A stretch of DNA of 51,101 nucleotides from Guyparkeria sp. (GCA_024636755.1 JAGXGL010000040.1:1-51101); one strand, 5' to 3'. Counted from the first letter of the stretch, positions 10,422-18,990 are shown. Made by a program: numbers and translations. Notes: generated by a model from the sequence alone, not told the origin.

Positions 10422-10951
10422 CCGGCGGCAAGACCTCACGACGGATACGGGTGGCCGAACTCGGGCGCAGCCCGGTGATGTGGCTCGCCTTCGGTGGCGG
10501 CACGGGACTCTCGCCGCGCGCGCCCGGCACCGTGGGTACCTTGCCCGGCCTCCTGCTGGGTTGGCTGCTGATGATGCTGGCCGCTCCCTGGGGCGACGTG
10601 GCGGTGATCATCCTGCTGCTTGCCGTCACCCTGGTGCTGTCTGTCGTCGGGGTCTACCTCTGCGGCGAGGCCAGCCGACGCCTGGGCGTGCACGATCACG
10701 GTGGCATCGTCTTTGACGAGATCGTGGGCGTGCTGCTGGTGTTCGTCTCGTTGCCGGAGACGTGGTGGCAGGTGGCCCTGATCTTTCTCTGGTTCCGCGT
10801 GTTCGACGTGATCAAGCCCTGGCCGATCAGCTGGCTGGATCGGCGCGTGCACGGCGGGCTGGGTATCATGCTCGACGACCTGCTGGCGGGCGTGTATGCC
10901 CTGCTGGCCGTCTGGTTGAGCCTGTGGGGGATCGGCGCGATCGCTAGCTGA
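10418..10951 (+). CDS. pgpA: phosphatidylglycerophosphatase A
   Basis: Membrane phosphatase that dephosphorylates phosphatidylglycerophosphate to phosphatidylglycerol. The 177-residue protein shows the family marks GTGLSPRAPGTVGTLPGL near the N-terminus, HDHGGIVFDEIVG in the middle and RVFDVIKPWP. Three to four hydrophobic segments are evident. It overlaps thiL by 4 bp, the usual thiL-pgpA arrangement, and ends 12 bp from the convergent moaB, leaving no room for a dedicated terminator. Confidence 0.96.
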   Translation: MTGGKTSRRIRVAELGRSPVMWLAFGGGTGLSPRAPGTVGTLPGLLLGWLLMMLAAPWGDVAVIILLLAVTLVLSVVGVYLCGEASRRLGVHDHGGIVFDEIVGVLLVFVSLPETWWQVALIFLWFRVFDVIKPWPISWLDRRVHGGLGIMLDDLLAGVYALLAVWLSLWGIGAIAS

Positions 10952-10963
10952 GACCGCTGGGGG

Positions 10964-11485
10964 CTACCGCTCGGTGAGCCGCGGCATCAGTTCGACCAGG
11001 TTGCAGGGACGCTTGCGATAGTCGAGCTGGGTTTCGATCAGGTTGTCCCAGGCATCCTTGCAGGCGCCGGTCGAGCCGGGCAGGACGAACACGTAGGTGC
11101 GATTGGCCACCCCGGCGGTCGCCCGCGACTGCAGGGTCGAGCTGCCGATGGTCTGGAACGACAGGGCGCGGAACATCTCGCCGAAGCCGTCGATGGTCTT
11201 GTCGAACAGCACCGAGACGGCCTCGGGGCTGCCATCGCGGCCGGTCAGGCCGGTGCCGCCGGTGGTGATCACCACGTCGCACTCGGGGGCGGCGATCCAC
11301 TGCGAGACGGTCGCGCGGATCTGGTAGATGTCGTCGGGGCGCAACTCGCGCTCGTAAAGCCGATGACCGACGCCCTCCAGGCGCTCGACCAGCAGGTCGC
11401 CGGAGCGATCCTCGGCCAGGGTACGGCTGTCGGAGACGGTCAGGACGGCGATGTTCAGCGGCTTGAAGTGGCGTTCTTCGCTCAT
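10964..11485 (-). CDS. moaB: molybdenum cofactor biosynthesis protein B
   Basis: MoaB/Mog-fold protein, a probable molybdopterin adenylyltransferase or accessory factor in molybdenum cofactor assembly. Marks are LNIAVLTVSDSRT, DVVITTGGTGLTGRD and FVLPGSTGACKDAW. The chosen start (MSEERHF) has GGAGGG immediately upstream; an ATG eight codons earlier would place that site inside the gene. 173 aa is the usual length. It is the last gene of a reverse-strand cluster, 32 bp after a DUF3565 gene. No other molybdenum cofactor genes are in the window. Confidence 0.95.
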   Translation of the reverse strand: MSEERHFKPLNIAVLTVSDSRTLAEDRSGDLLVERLEGVGHRLYERELRPDDIYQIRATVSQWIAAPECDVVITTGGTGLTGRDGSPEAVSVLFDKTIDGFGEMFRALSFQTIGSSTLQSRATAGVANRTYVFVLPGSTGACKDAWDNLIETQLDYRKRPCNLVELMPRLTER

Positions 11486-11517
11486 GGTCGGTTTCCCTCC
11501 AGGACTCATCGATTTCC

Positions 11518-11760
11518 CTACGGGGCTGCCGGGTAGGGTGCCGGGTCAGGCTCGGCCCCGTCGGCGCACTTTCGGCAGGCCAGCGTCGTGCCCAGCATGG
11601 CGATGCGCCCCAGGCTCTGTTCCACCCAGGGGCGGTTGATCCACGGCGGGTCGTGGCGGGTGTGCTGGTGATGGCCGCATTCCAGCCGTGCGAACCAGTG
11701 GCCCTCGGCATCGCGATGGAACGAACGAATGGCTCGTGGCGGTGCCTCGGCCGGGGTCAT
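11518..11760 (-). CDS. DUF3565 family small protein
   Basis: An 80-residue protein matching the DUF3565 pattern: an IRSFH...GHWFARLECGHHQH core, RHDPPW..RPWV and a C-terminal CRKC pair. Histidines and the cysteines C28, C62 and C65 suggest metal binding, but that is inference. The ATG overlaps the rimO stop by one base (TGATG), so translation is probably coupled. The family has no established role that I know of. The last 13 residues, rich in proline, are outside the conserved part. Confidence 0.85.
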   Translation of the reverse strand: MTPAEAPPRAIRSFHRDAEGHWFARLECGHHQHTRHDPPWINRPWVEQSLGRIAMLGTTLACRKCADGAEPDPAPYPAAP

Positions 11761-13157
11761 CAGGGGACGGGCACGCCCCAGAGGTCGTGCTCGTCCGCCT
11801 CGATGATCTCTACCTCGAGGAAATCGCCGGGTGCGACATCGGTGATCTCCGGCAGGTAGACCACCCCATCGATCTCCGGGGCGTCGGCCATGCTGCGCGC
11901 CACCGCGCCGGAGTCGTCCACGGCATCCACCAGCACCGGCATGCGTTGCCCCACCTTTTTGGCCAGCTTGGCCGCGCTGATGGCCGCCTGCTTTTCCATG
12001 AAGCGCGCCAGGCGTTCCTGCTTGACGTCTTCCGGCACCGGATCGGGCAGGTCGTTCGCGGTCGCGCCGTCCACGGGCGAGTAGGCGAAGGCGCCCACCC
12101 GGTCGAGCTGGGCCTCGTCGAGGAAATCCAGTAGCTCCTGGAACTCCGCTTCCGCCTCGCCGGGGAAACCGACGATGAAGGTCGAGCGGATCGTGATCTC
12201 CGGGCAGATCTCTCGCCACTTGGCGATCCGCTTGAGGACGTTCTCGCTGGAAGCCGGGCGTTTCATCAGCTTGAGGATGCGGTGGCTGGCGTGCTGGAAG
12301 GGGATGTCCAGATACGGGAGGATCAGCCCCTCGGCCATCAGCTCGACGGCATCATCGACGTGGGGGTAGGGGTAGACGTAGTGCAGTCGTATCCAGGCGT
12401 CCAGCGAGCCCAGGGCCGCCGCCAGTTCGCGGAAGCGAGTCTTGAGCGGCTTGCCGCCCCAGAAGTCGAGCCGGTAACGGGTGTCGATGCCGTAGGCGCT
12501 GGTGTCCTGGGAGACGACCAGCAGCTCGCGCACGCCGGCGTTGACCAGGTTCTCCGCCTCGGTCATTACCTCGCCGATCGGTCGGCTGACCAGATCGCCA
12601 CGCAGGCTGGGGATAATGCAGAAGCTGCAGCGGTGGTTGCAGCCCTCGGAAATCTTGAGATAGGCGTAATGGCGCGGGGTGAGCTTGACGCCGACGGCCT
12701 CTTCCAGTGACAGGGTCTCGCCGTTGGCCTGTTCGCGGGTGGCCGGGCTCTTTGCTTGGCTGCCCGGTTCGGGCATCACGTCGACGAAGGGGTCGAACCG
12801 TGGCGGCAGGTGTTGATGGACGGCCTCCATCACTTCCCGATAGGCCTGGGGGCCGGTCACGGCGAGCACGTTCGGATGCGTCTGGCGTACCAGCTCGCCC
12901 TCGTCACGGCCCCCCAGACAACCGGTGACGATCACGCGGCCGTTCTCGTCCAGGGCCTCTCCGATGGTGTCGAGCGATTCCTGCACCGCCGAGTCGATGA
13001 ACCCGCAGGTGTTGATGATCACCAGCTCGGCGCCCTCGTAGCTGTCGGACAGCGCGTAGCCCTCCGCTCGCAGCTGGGTGAGGATGCGTTCGGAGTCGAC
13101 CAGCGCCTTGGGGCAGCCCAGGCTGACGAAGCCGACGCGCGGCGGGTTGTGGGTCAT
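11760..13157 (-). CDS. rimO: ribosomal protein S12 methylthiotransferase RimO
   Basis: Radical-SAM methylthiotransferase that modifies an aspartate of ribosomal protein S12. The N-terminal UPF0004 domain holds the cysteines of the second iron-sulfur cluster ([20 protein letters not shown]); the radical-SAM domain has CNHRCSFC; a C-terminal TRAM domain follows from about residue 395. The variant [10 protein letters not shown] and the [10 protein letters not shown] stretch favour RimO over MiaB. 465 aa, full length. Its start overlaps the upstream DUF3579 gene by 4 bp and its stop overlaps the DUF3565 gene. Confidence 0.97.
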   Translation of the reverse strand: MTHNPPRVGFVSLGCPKALVDSERILTQLRAEGYALSDSYEGAELVIINTCGFIDSAVQESLDTIGEALDENGRVIVTGCLGGRDEGELVRQTHPNVLAVTGPQAYREVMEAVHQHLPPRFDPFVDVMPEPGSQAKSPATREQANGETLSLEEAVGVKLTPRHYAYLKISEGCNHRCSFCIIPSLRGDLVSRPIGEVMTEAENLVNAGVRELLVVSQDTSAYGIDTRYRLDFWGGKPLKTRFRELAAALGSLDAWIRLHYVYPYPHVDDAVELMAEGLILPYLDIPFQHASHRILKLMKRPASSENVLKRIAKWREICPEITIRSTFIVGFPGEAEAEFQELLDFLDEAQLDRVGAFAYSPVDGATANDLPDPVPEDVKQERLARFMEKQAAISAAKLAKKVGQRMPVLVDAVDDSGAVARSMADAPEIDGVVYLPEITDVAPGDFLEVEIIEADEHDLWGVPVP

Positions 13158-13492
13158 GAGGGGGCGGCGTCCGGTGACGTGGGGGCGTTATCGCCGGTGT
13201 ATTCCTCGAGATGGCCGTCCGGATACTGGACGTGCACCTTGAGGTTGTTGCGCTCGATGAACTGCATCACCGAGTCGAACATCTGGCGGTTGGCCGTCTT
13301 GAGGCACGGCTCGATGGCCAAAACCTTCTGCCCGTTGAGCATCACCGGGTGCAGCCGTTGCGAGTAGACCAGACGGTGCTGGGCAAACGTCGCATCCCAG
13401 CTCGAGATGCGATCGATCCAGTCACTCGGGCGGAATCGGGCGCCGGCCTTGGTCACTGACTCGACGATGTAGCGTTTCGGCTGGTTGTCCAT
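13154..13492 (-). CDS. DUF3579 family protein
   Basis: A 112-residue protein of the DUF3579 type found in beta- and gammaproteobacteria. Visible core: [40 protein letters not shown] and [17 protein letters not shown]. Function unknown. The frame is open upstream to 13630 but the proline/arginine-rich extension has no family resemblance, so the ATG at 13492 (MDNQPKR) is chosen. It is the first gene of the DUF3579-rimO-DUF3565-moaB unit and overlaps rimO by 4 bp. Confidence 0.88.
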   Translation of the reverse strand: MDNQPKRYIVESVTKAGARFRPSDWIDRISSWDATFAQHRLVYSQRLHPVMLNGQKVLAIEPCLKTANRQMFDSVMQFIERNNLKVHVQYPDGHLEEYTGDNAPTSPDAAPS

Positions 13493-13730
13493 GAAGTCGT
13501 GGCTTGCTCGGCCTGCACCGAATGTGGATGGGGCGTGTTGAATGCGTCGAGCGGCTGGTCGCCTACGCGGGCCGCCTGCGGCCATCCCGGCGCTGAGTTG
13601 GTCGATGACCGGGCGTTTCCGGCCGGTCAATGCCCAGGGCGCTCGACGCTTCCTTTAGAATCGATCGGCCATTTTACTTCACTTGGCCGACAAACGCATC
13701 CGGCCGGACGAAGGAAGCAGGAGAAACACC

Positions 13731-14297
13731 ATGGAAACGCGGCAAGGAGGTGGTCACGAGCACCGGGATGGTTCGTTGTCGATCATTCTGGTGGACACGG
13801 GCGGCACGTTCAACAAGCGCTATCGGCCCACCGACGGGGCGTTGGTCGTCGAGCCGGGCGGGATGGCCGTGGGCGCGATACTGGATTCGGCCGAGATGAA
13901 CCTGGATCTCGAATGGCTCCAGCCCGTGTGCGTGGATAGCCTGGAGATGACAGATGCCGATCGCGATGCGCTCGTCGCGGCCTTGACCGGGGCGGTGAGA
14001 CGACGACCGGATGCGCCGATCGTGGTGGTGCATGGCACCGACACGATGGTGCGCACGGGCGAGGTGCTGGCCGAAGCATTTCCCCGGCATTGCGTGGTGA
14101 TCACGGGCGCCATGCGTCCGTACGAGATCGACCCGGTCGAATCGGCACTGAATCTCGGGCTGGCGCTGGGATTCGTTCAGGGAACACCCCGGTCGGGGGT
14201 CCACCTGGCGATGAGCGGGCTGGTGCGTCCGCTGGGAGAGTTGCAGAAGGATCGTGCAAACGGGTGCTTCCGGCCGAGCTCGTCGCGATCAGCATAA
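13731..14297 (+). CDS. short asparaginase-domain protein
   Basis: 188 residues matching the N-terminal domain of L-asparaginase/glutaminase: VDTGGTFNKRY carries the first catalytic threonine motif, VVVHGTDTMVRTGE the second (TD pair), and VITGAMRPYEIDPVESALNLG follows. Full asparaginases have a second domain; short single-domain relatives of about 160-190 aa are also known and end near NRA.G.F, as here, so it may be complete. The last residues after GCF are not conserved and the stop sits 4 bp before a transposase remnant, so loss of a few C-terminal residues is possible. The ATG at 13731 has gcaggag at an ideal distance. Activity on asparagine is unproven. Confidence 0.8.
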   Translation: METRQGGGHEHRDGSLSIILVDTGGTFNKRYRPTDGALVVEPGGMAVGAILDSAEMNLDLEWLQPVCVDSLEMTDADRDALVAALTGAVRRRPDAPIVVVHGTDTMVRTGEVLAEAFPRHCVVITGAMRPYEIDPVESALNLGLALGFVQGTPRSGVHLAMSGLVRPLGELQKDRANGCFRPSSSRSA

Positions 14298-14301
14298 AAG
14301 A

Positions 14302-14514
14302 GGGCTCATCGGACTTTACCGTGAAGCGCATGCCGAATCTTGAGGACGCAGTACGCGGTATCGCGGTATCGCGATAGCCGTGGGTCATTCGTGTGATGAC
14401 CTTAATGCGGTGATTCATGTCCTCGAGCACGCCGATGTTTAGGCGTTGACCCGCACTGGCGACGATCTCATGCAGGCTCATCTTGAGAAAGATCAGCGGG
14501 AAGACGTCGGCGTA
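14302..14514 (-). pseudogene. 3' remnant of a transposase, possibly ISL3-like
   Basis: The reverse strand encodes a transposase-like C-terminus: PLIFLKMSLHEIVASAG, then NHRIKVITRMTHGYRD, then after a frameshift AYCVLKIRHALHGKVR and a stop at 14306-14308. The break is caused by an 8-bp tandem duplication (gcggtatc at 14355-14362 and 14363-14370). Basic IKVI.R...GYRD tails are typical of DDE transposases of the ISL3/IS1001 kind; the group is tentative. The end near 14302 (gggctcatcggactttacc) may be one terminal inverted repeat. The catalytic core is absent. Confidence 0.55.
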
Positions 14515-15096
14515 TTACCAGGCCCCCGCGGCTGACGGTGCGGAACACCCCCGGTTCGCCCAGCCAGTCGAAGAACGCCTGTAGGTCTCACGCCGGGTCG
14601 AGTCGTGGCGTACGCCGCGCACCGCGTCTTTCAGCTTGCGACGATCCTCGACCGTGAGGTCGCACCGGTACTGCACGCCCACCTCCTTGTCCGCCGTTTC
14701 GGCAACGCGCCTGAGGCGCTCGTCGTCGTGGAAAGGATGCTCGCCGACCTCCCAGGCCTTTTCCTTGGACTGGTGATTGAACAGCCGGGCCTTGAGCGCA
14801 TGCCACCAGATGCGCGGCGACTTGCCGACCTGCTTCTCAATGCCCGCGCGCAACACGCGATCGGCGAACTGGTCGACCCGGTCGATTTCGACCCATCCGG
14901 CCATGAACGACTCGCCCAGGCCGAGATTGCCCCAGCCGAGGCTGCGGTCGATGGCCCGACTGTCGCGAATGCGCATATCCCAAGGGCGGTCGCCATTGAC
15001 GCGAACATCGGCCGGAGCGAGGAGTGCTTCGAGCGTTGTTCGTTTCGTGCGGGGGAGGGATGCGTCGGTTTCTTCGATCGACACGCGTTCGTTCAC
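14515..15096 (-). pseudogene. cfa: truncated cyclopropane-fatty-acyl-phospholipid synthase (N-terminal part only)
   Basis: From a GTG start at 15094-15096 with aggag upstream, the first 120 residues look like the N-terminal region of cyclopropane-fatty-acid synthase: PWDMRIRD, GWGNLGLGESFMAGWVE, and NHQSKEKAWEVGEH, which in intact enzymes leads into the SAM-binding methyltransferase domain. At about 14737 the similarity stops. The frame runs on with unrelated sequence (residues like HDDERLRRVAETADKE) to a stop at 14515. The whole catalytic domain is missing, so the gene is inactive unless restored elsewhere. The unrelated tail may belong to the adjoining transposase remnant. Confidence 0.75.
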
Positions 15097-15251
15097 GTCA
15101 AGTCTCCTGTCTTGAATGAACGCGTGACGGTGGCCAGATACGGCACCCGGCACGGAATGTCAGCCAATTTAACCTAAAGGTTGGTTGCGGTTCGTGCAAC
15201 CGTTTCGGGGCCATTTGCAGAGCGTGGTGAACGGGGCGAATGTGAAGAGCC

Positions 15252-15283
15252 AAAAAAAACCCCGCCGAATGGCGGGGCTTTTG
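15252..15283 (-). terminator. intrinsic terminator after soxB
   Basis: Stem ccccgcc/ggcgggg (15260-15266 and 15271-15277) with a gaat loop, flanked by eight A on the left, which reads as a U tract on the reverse strand, and ctttt on the right. It lies 38 bp beyond the soxB stop and can serve both directions. Confidence 0.9.
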
Positions 15284-15320
15284 TAGGCGAGGTGTCTTCA
15301 GGAAGAAGACTGACGGACGA

Positions 15321-17126
15321 TCAGCACTTGTGGGTGATGCCCGGGTTGCCTTCTGCGTCCTTGAGGACCGGCTCGTTTGGTTGGACCGGCTTGATGTGCT
15401 TCTGGTCACGCAGCCAGGACTCGACCTGGTCCCAGATCACCTCGCCGGTGTCGCCCGGGATGTTGCCCGGCTCGGCAACCGAGGCCCAGCCCGCGACCTT
15501 GTAGGTCTTGTTCGGGTCGATCGGCTCGCCACCCAGCTCCATGTCCTGGATGCGCTTGCCCTTCTCCGCGCTCGGAGCGCAGGCGTACTTCAGGCCACCG
15601 ACGCGCACCATGTCGCCACCCTGCTGGTAGTAGGGGTCGGTGTTGAAGATGTTGTCGCAGACGTCCTCGAGGATGCCCTTGATCTGTTCGCCGGTGAATT
15701 CGTTGACGGTGACGTTCGGGTAGGTCAGGCCCACCTCGGTCATCAGGTCGTCGTAGGTGATCGGCTCGCCCGGGATCAGCGAGGTGCCCCAGCGAACGCC
15801 CGGGGAGAACGAGATCTGTGCGTCGTTGACGTCGATCAGCGCATCGCAGATCAGTTGGTCCCAGGTGCCGGTGAAGTTGCCGCGACGGTAGAGCAGGGCG
15901 TCGTTGGTTGCCAGGACGTCACTGGTGCGCTCGCCAGCGTTGAAGGTCTTGCCCTGGAAGGTGATTTCCTGGTTGTAGGCGTTGTCGATGTACGCCTGCA
16001 TTTCCTTGTCCGGCTCGATGAAGTCGGAGAACACCGGCAGCAGGTGGTACTTGTAGTCTTGGACCTTGCCGTTGCGGACATCGAGATCCAGCACGCCGAG
16101 GTATTTGGCGTTGGAACCGGCGTTGGAGACGATGGTTTGGCCACCGCTGTTCTTGACGACGGTCGGGGTCGGGACCGCGTCGTGGGTGTGGCCGCCCATG
16201 ATGGCGTCGATGCCGGTGACACGGCTGGCCATCTTGAGATCCACGTCCATGCCGTTGTGCGACAGGACCACGACCACCTCGGCGCCTTCGGCGCGGGCGG
16301 CGTTGACGGCGTCCTGCATCTTGTCGTCGCGGATGCCGAAGGTCCAGCCCTCGACCATCCAGCTCGGGTTGGCGATCGGGGTGTACGGGAAGGCCTGACC
16401 GACGACCGCTACTTGGACGCCGTTCTGCTCGCGGATGACATACGGTTTGAAGACGCGCTCGTAGAAGTCGCTGTCCAGAATGTTCTGGGCGACGAAGGCC
16501 ATGTCGGTTGCGGACTCGAGGTCGGCGATGCCCTCCATCATGCGATCCTTGGTGTAGGTCGCTTCCCAGTGCGAGGTGAAGAAGTCCGGTTTGGCGATCT
16601 TCATCGCGTCGATCTGGCTCTGGGCGTCGGTCCACAGGGCCAGTGCGTTGCCCTGCCAGTTGTCGCCACCGTCCAGCAGGAAAGCGCCCGGACGCTGCTC
16701 GCGCATGTGCTTGATCAGAGTGAGCAGGTGGGCAAAGCCGCCGACCTTGCCGTACTTCTTGGCCGCCTCGGCGAAGTCGAGGCAGGTGAAGGCGTGAGCG
16801 GCCGGGGTGTTCGGCTCCAGGCCGAAGTACTTGAGGAATTGCTCGCCCACCAGGTGCGGCGGGTTGCCCTTCATCGAGCCCACGCCCAGGTTGATATTCG
16901 GCTCACGGAAGTAGACCGGCTTGAGCTGGGCGTGCATGTCGGTCATGTGCAGGATCGACACGTTGCCGAAGCGCGGCACTTCGTACATGTTGCTCGAGGC
17001 GTTGTTCGCCTTGACGGAGCGCGCAACGCGCTGGGTGCCGGTGCCGGCCTGGGCGGTCTCGAGGTTGATGCCGGCGGCCGAGGCCACGGCGAGCATCTGC
17101 AGAAATTCGCGGCGAGAAAGACTCAT
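15321..17126 (-). CDS. soxB: thiosulfohydrolase SoxB
   Basis: Periplasmic dimanganese enzyme of the Sox pathway that releases sulfate from S-thiosulfonate carried on SoxYZ. It starts with a twin-arginine signal (SRREFLQMLAVASAAG), so it is exported folded. Metallophosphatase-type metal motifs are in order: DMHAQL (63-68), GGDNWQG (153-159), SHNGMD (289-294) and GGHTHD (311-316); a 5'-nucleotidase-type C-terminal domain follows. 601 aa. A ggggag site precedes the ATG. It is separated from soxA by 317 bp with a terminator, so it likely has its own promoter. Confidence 0.97.
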   Translation of the reverse strand: MSLSRREFLQMLAVASAAGINLETAQAGTGTQRVARSVKANNASSNMYEVPRFGNVSILHMTDMHAQLKPVYFREPNINLGVGSMKGNPPHLVGEQFLKYFGLEPNTPAAHAFTCLDFAEAAKKYGKVGGFAHLLTLIKHMREQRPGAFLLDGGDNWQGNALALWTDAQSQIDAMKIAKPDFFTSHWEATYTKDRMMEGIADLESATDMAFVAQNILDSDFYERVFKPYVIREQNGVQVAVVGQAFPYTPIANPSWMVEGWTFGIRDDKMQDAVNAARAEGAEVVVVLSHNGMDVDLKMASRVTGIDAIMGGHTHDAVPTPTVVKNSGGQTIVSNAGSNAKYLGVLDLDVRNGKVQDYKYHLLPVFSDFIEPDKEMQAYIDNAYNQEITFQGKTFNAGERTSDVLATNDALLYRRGNFTGTWDQLICDALIDVNDAQISFSPGVRWGTSLIPGEPITYDDLMTEVGLTYPNVTVNEFTGEQIKGILEDVCDNIFNTDPYYQQGGDMVRVGGLKYACAPSAEKGKRIQDMELGGEPIDPNKTYKVAGWASVAEPGNIPGDTGEVIWDQVESWLRDQKHIKPVQPNEPVLKDAEGNPGITHKC

Positions 17127-17394
17127 TGAAAACTCCCCTTTACGTTTTCAGTTTGGGTCAGCTCCCGGCCCGGCATGCAGCAGGGGACGGGATCCTTGGG
17201 ATCTTTAGCGGTTCCCTGGGTGGGCCCCAAAGCCGGAAGCGTGCGTCGGGGCCAGTGCCAGGAAACTGAACCGGGACATTTAACCATACTGGCCAGCCCG
17301 ACGATAGAAAAAATACTTATGCCGAACCGTGAAAACGTCGGCCTGACGGCCTTCGCCGGTCAGTCCGGGCCTCGTGGGCGTTTTCCGGGCACAA
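17127..17394 (-). promoter_or_regulatory. leader and probable promoter region of soxB
   Basis: The gap between soxB and the soxA terminator. The part at 17276-17330 is distinctly AT-rich for this genome (tttaaccata, gaaaaaatacttatg) and is the likeliest place for a soxB promoter on the reverse strand. I could not fix a convincing -35/-10 pair. No coding frame of interest is seen. Confidence 0.35.
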
Positions 17395-17420
17395 AAAAAG
17401 CAGGCCGAAGCCTGCTTTTC
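17395..17420 (-). terminator. intrinsic terminator after soxA
   Basis: Perfect stem aaaagcaggc/gcctgctttt (17396-17405 and 17410-17419) with cgaa loop, and a run of seven A on the left that reads as U on the reverse strand. It lies about 25 bp past the soxA stop. Confidence 0.88.
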
Positions 17421-17443
17421 GATTCCAGCAAAAACCCGTTGGG

Positions 17444-18304
17444 TTACTTGCGGATGCCCGGACCGTTGAGTTCCAGTCCGTTGTCGTTGAAGGACATGAA
17501 GTACTCAAGGTTGCGCGCGTACTCGGAGTACTGCGCCGGCGGTACGGTGCCGGTGTCACGGATGCAGCCGTAGATCCGCTTGTGCATGGTGTACATCTTG
17601 CCCTTGCTGTAGCGGAAGATCGGGAAGTGGGTGGTGTTGCCCAAGTTCATGTGCAGGTGCTCGGCCCGAACGTACTTGCCGCCATGGTACTGGTGGCAGT
17701 CGGCACAGGAGTTGTCCAGTCGACCAGTGCGACGGAACCAGGCTTCCTTGCCCTCGTTGTAGGCGGCCTTGGCGCCTTCGCTGTCAGCCTCGACCATGTT
17801 GGTCATGCCGTTGGACTCGCTTGCAAGGTAGGCGAGTACGTTGGCCAGCTTCTTGTAGTTGTTCTTCGGATCCCAGACCTTGTCCGCCTCTTCGCCGGCG
17901 TTCTTCTGGCAGTTGATGATGTCCAGACCGAGGCTGTGGACTTCACCGTCCTCTTTGTTGTAGTGCGGGTACCTGGCGCGCAGGCCCTTGGCTTCGCCCA
18001 GGCAGGAGGACAGCGGCTTGCCGTTCGGCAGGCGGTATTCGTTCCAGAGCTCTTCACCGGCCGCGATGTACTGGTCGGTCTCCGGGAAGATCATCATGCC
18101 TTCCCACTGCGAGCGGGCGTCTTCATCGATCGCGTAGACGCCCATGTTGTAGTCCTCGAACGGGACGTCCGGGTAGCGGTCCTCGTAGAATTCGACCATC
18201 AGGGCGCGGAACTCTTCCGGATCGGACGGGTTGGCCGGCTCGGCCATTGCGCCGCCGGTGGCCAGAACGCTGGCGGCGATCATGCTTGAAAACAGGCGTT
18301 TCAT
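17444..18304 (-). CDS. soxA: sulfur oxidation c-type cytochrome SoxA (single-haem type)
   Basis: Catalytic subunit of SoxXA, the periplasmic cytochrome that attaches thiosulfate to the SoxY cysteine. A Sec signal peptide covers about residues 1-21. Only one haem motif is present, CADCH (200-204). At the place of the first haem of di-haem SoxA there are single cysteines (C101, C132) that may form a disulfide. C247 in KRIYGC matches the haem-ligand/active-site cysteine. 286 aa. It is 58 bp downstream of soxX and is followed by its own terminator. Confidence 0.96.
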   Translation of the reverse strand: MKRLFSSMIAASVLATGGAMAEPANPSDPEEFRALMVEFYEDRYPDVPFEDYNMGVYAIDEDARSQWEGMMIFPETDQYIAAGEELWNEYRLPNGKPLSSCLGEAKGLRARYPHYNKEDGEVHSLGLDIINCQKNAGEEADKVWDPKNNYKKLANVLAYLASESNGMTNMVEADSEGAKAAYNEGKEAWFRRTGRLDNSCADCHQYHGGKYVRAEHLHMNLGNTTHFPIFRYSKGKMYTMHKRIYGCIRDTGTVPPAQYSEYARNLEYFMSFNDNGLELNGPGIRK

Positions 18305-18362
18305 TATGAATATCTCCTCGTGATTCGGGTCTAGCTTTTTTTCTGATTCCTGAGACCTGTGC

Positions 18363-18743
18363 TTACAGGGTGTAGAGGAAATCGACGACCTGGCTGATTT
18401 CCTCGTCGGTCAGGAATTCGTTTGCACCCATCGGCGGCATGATGGTCTGTTCGCCGAACTTGTCGCGCGGATCATGGATCACGGCCACGAGATCTTCGCG
18501 CTCCGGGTAGCGGGCTTCCATGGCGATCAGGGCCGGGCCGATGTTGCCGGCCAGGTTGCCGCCCTTGATCTGGTGGCACGCCAGGCAGTTGCCAGAGCCA
18601 CGGTCAAAGGCGATTTCCTTGCCCTTCTTGGCGGACTCGGACAGGCCGGAGTCGGTCGCCATGGCGGCGCTGGAGAAACCCATACCGGCTGCAAGCAGTG
18701 CGGCGGCGCCTGCCGTGGTGATCACGGATGTGAACTTCTTCAT
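18363..18743 (-). CDS. soxX: sulfur oxidation c-type cytochrome SoxX
   Basis: Electron-accepting subunit of SoxXA. Signal peptide to about residue 30 (MKKFTSVITT...AMA), one haem c motif CLACH (53-57), and a methionine ligand candidate in TIMPPMGANEF (102-105). 126 aa. The ATG at 18743 has a GGAGGAT site just upstream; longer in-frame starts to 18824 would remove the signal peptide from the N-terminus and are rejected. First gene of soxXA. Confidence 0.95.
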   Translation of the reverse strand: MKKFTSVITTAGAAALLAAGMGFSSAAMATDSGLSESAKKGKEIAFDRGSGNCLACHQIKGGNLAGNIGPALIAMEARYPEREDLVAVIHDPRDKFGEQTIMPPMGANEFLTDEEISQVVDFLYTL

Positions 18744-18990
18744 TGTTATCCTCCTCTGCGGTCGCTGTGTCAGCGCCGAGATTCCTTGGTGAGTTGTCTC
18801 ATTCATCGAATCGACGTCTACCACTTTAGTGGCCTAAACACTCGAGACAATAAAAAATAATTTATGGCGACATGATGGATTGATTATTAGCATTTGTTGA
18901 AATTCCATCGTCCCGCCGCCCCCGTCATGAGGGGGTTTGCGTAATCATTAATATCACATCCCGACGGTTTTTTCCGAGTTTGCTCTCTTA
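18744..18990 (-). promoter_or_regulatory. AT-rich sox promoter region with a small palindrome
   Basis: About 250 bp upstream of soxX. The block 18834-18905 is very AT-rich (taaaaaataatttatgg, gattgattattagcat) compared with its surroundings, as expected for a promoter or regulator-binding region. A perfect 12-bp palindrome-like site, ccact-tt-agtgg, lies at 18821-18832, 77 bp before the soxX start. No definite -35/-10 pair is claimed and no coding frame is seen. Confidence 0.4.

Noticed and set aside
13493-13730. N-terminal extension of the DUF3579 protein up to 13630
   Set aside because: Arg/Pro-rich translation without family resemblance; it spans the divergent promoter region of the asparaginase-domain gene.
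15330-17129. 599-codon open frame on the forward strand across soxB
   Set aside because: It mirrors soxB codons in GC-rich DNA, has no family resemblance, and soxB on the other strand has all its motifs.
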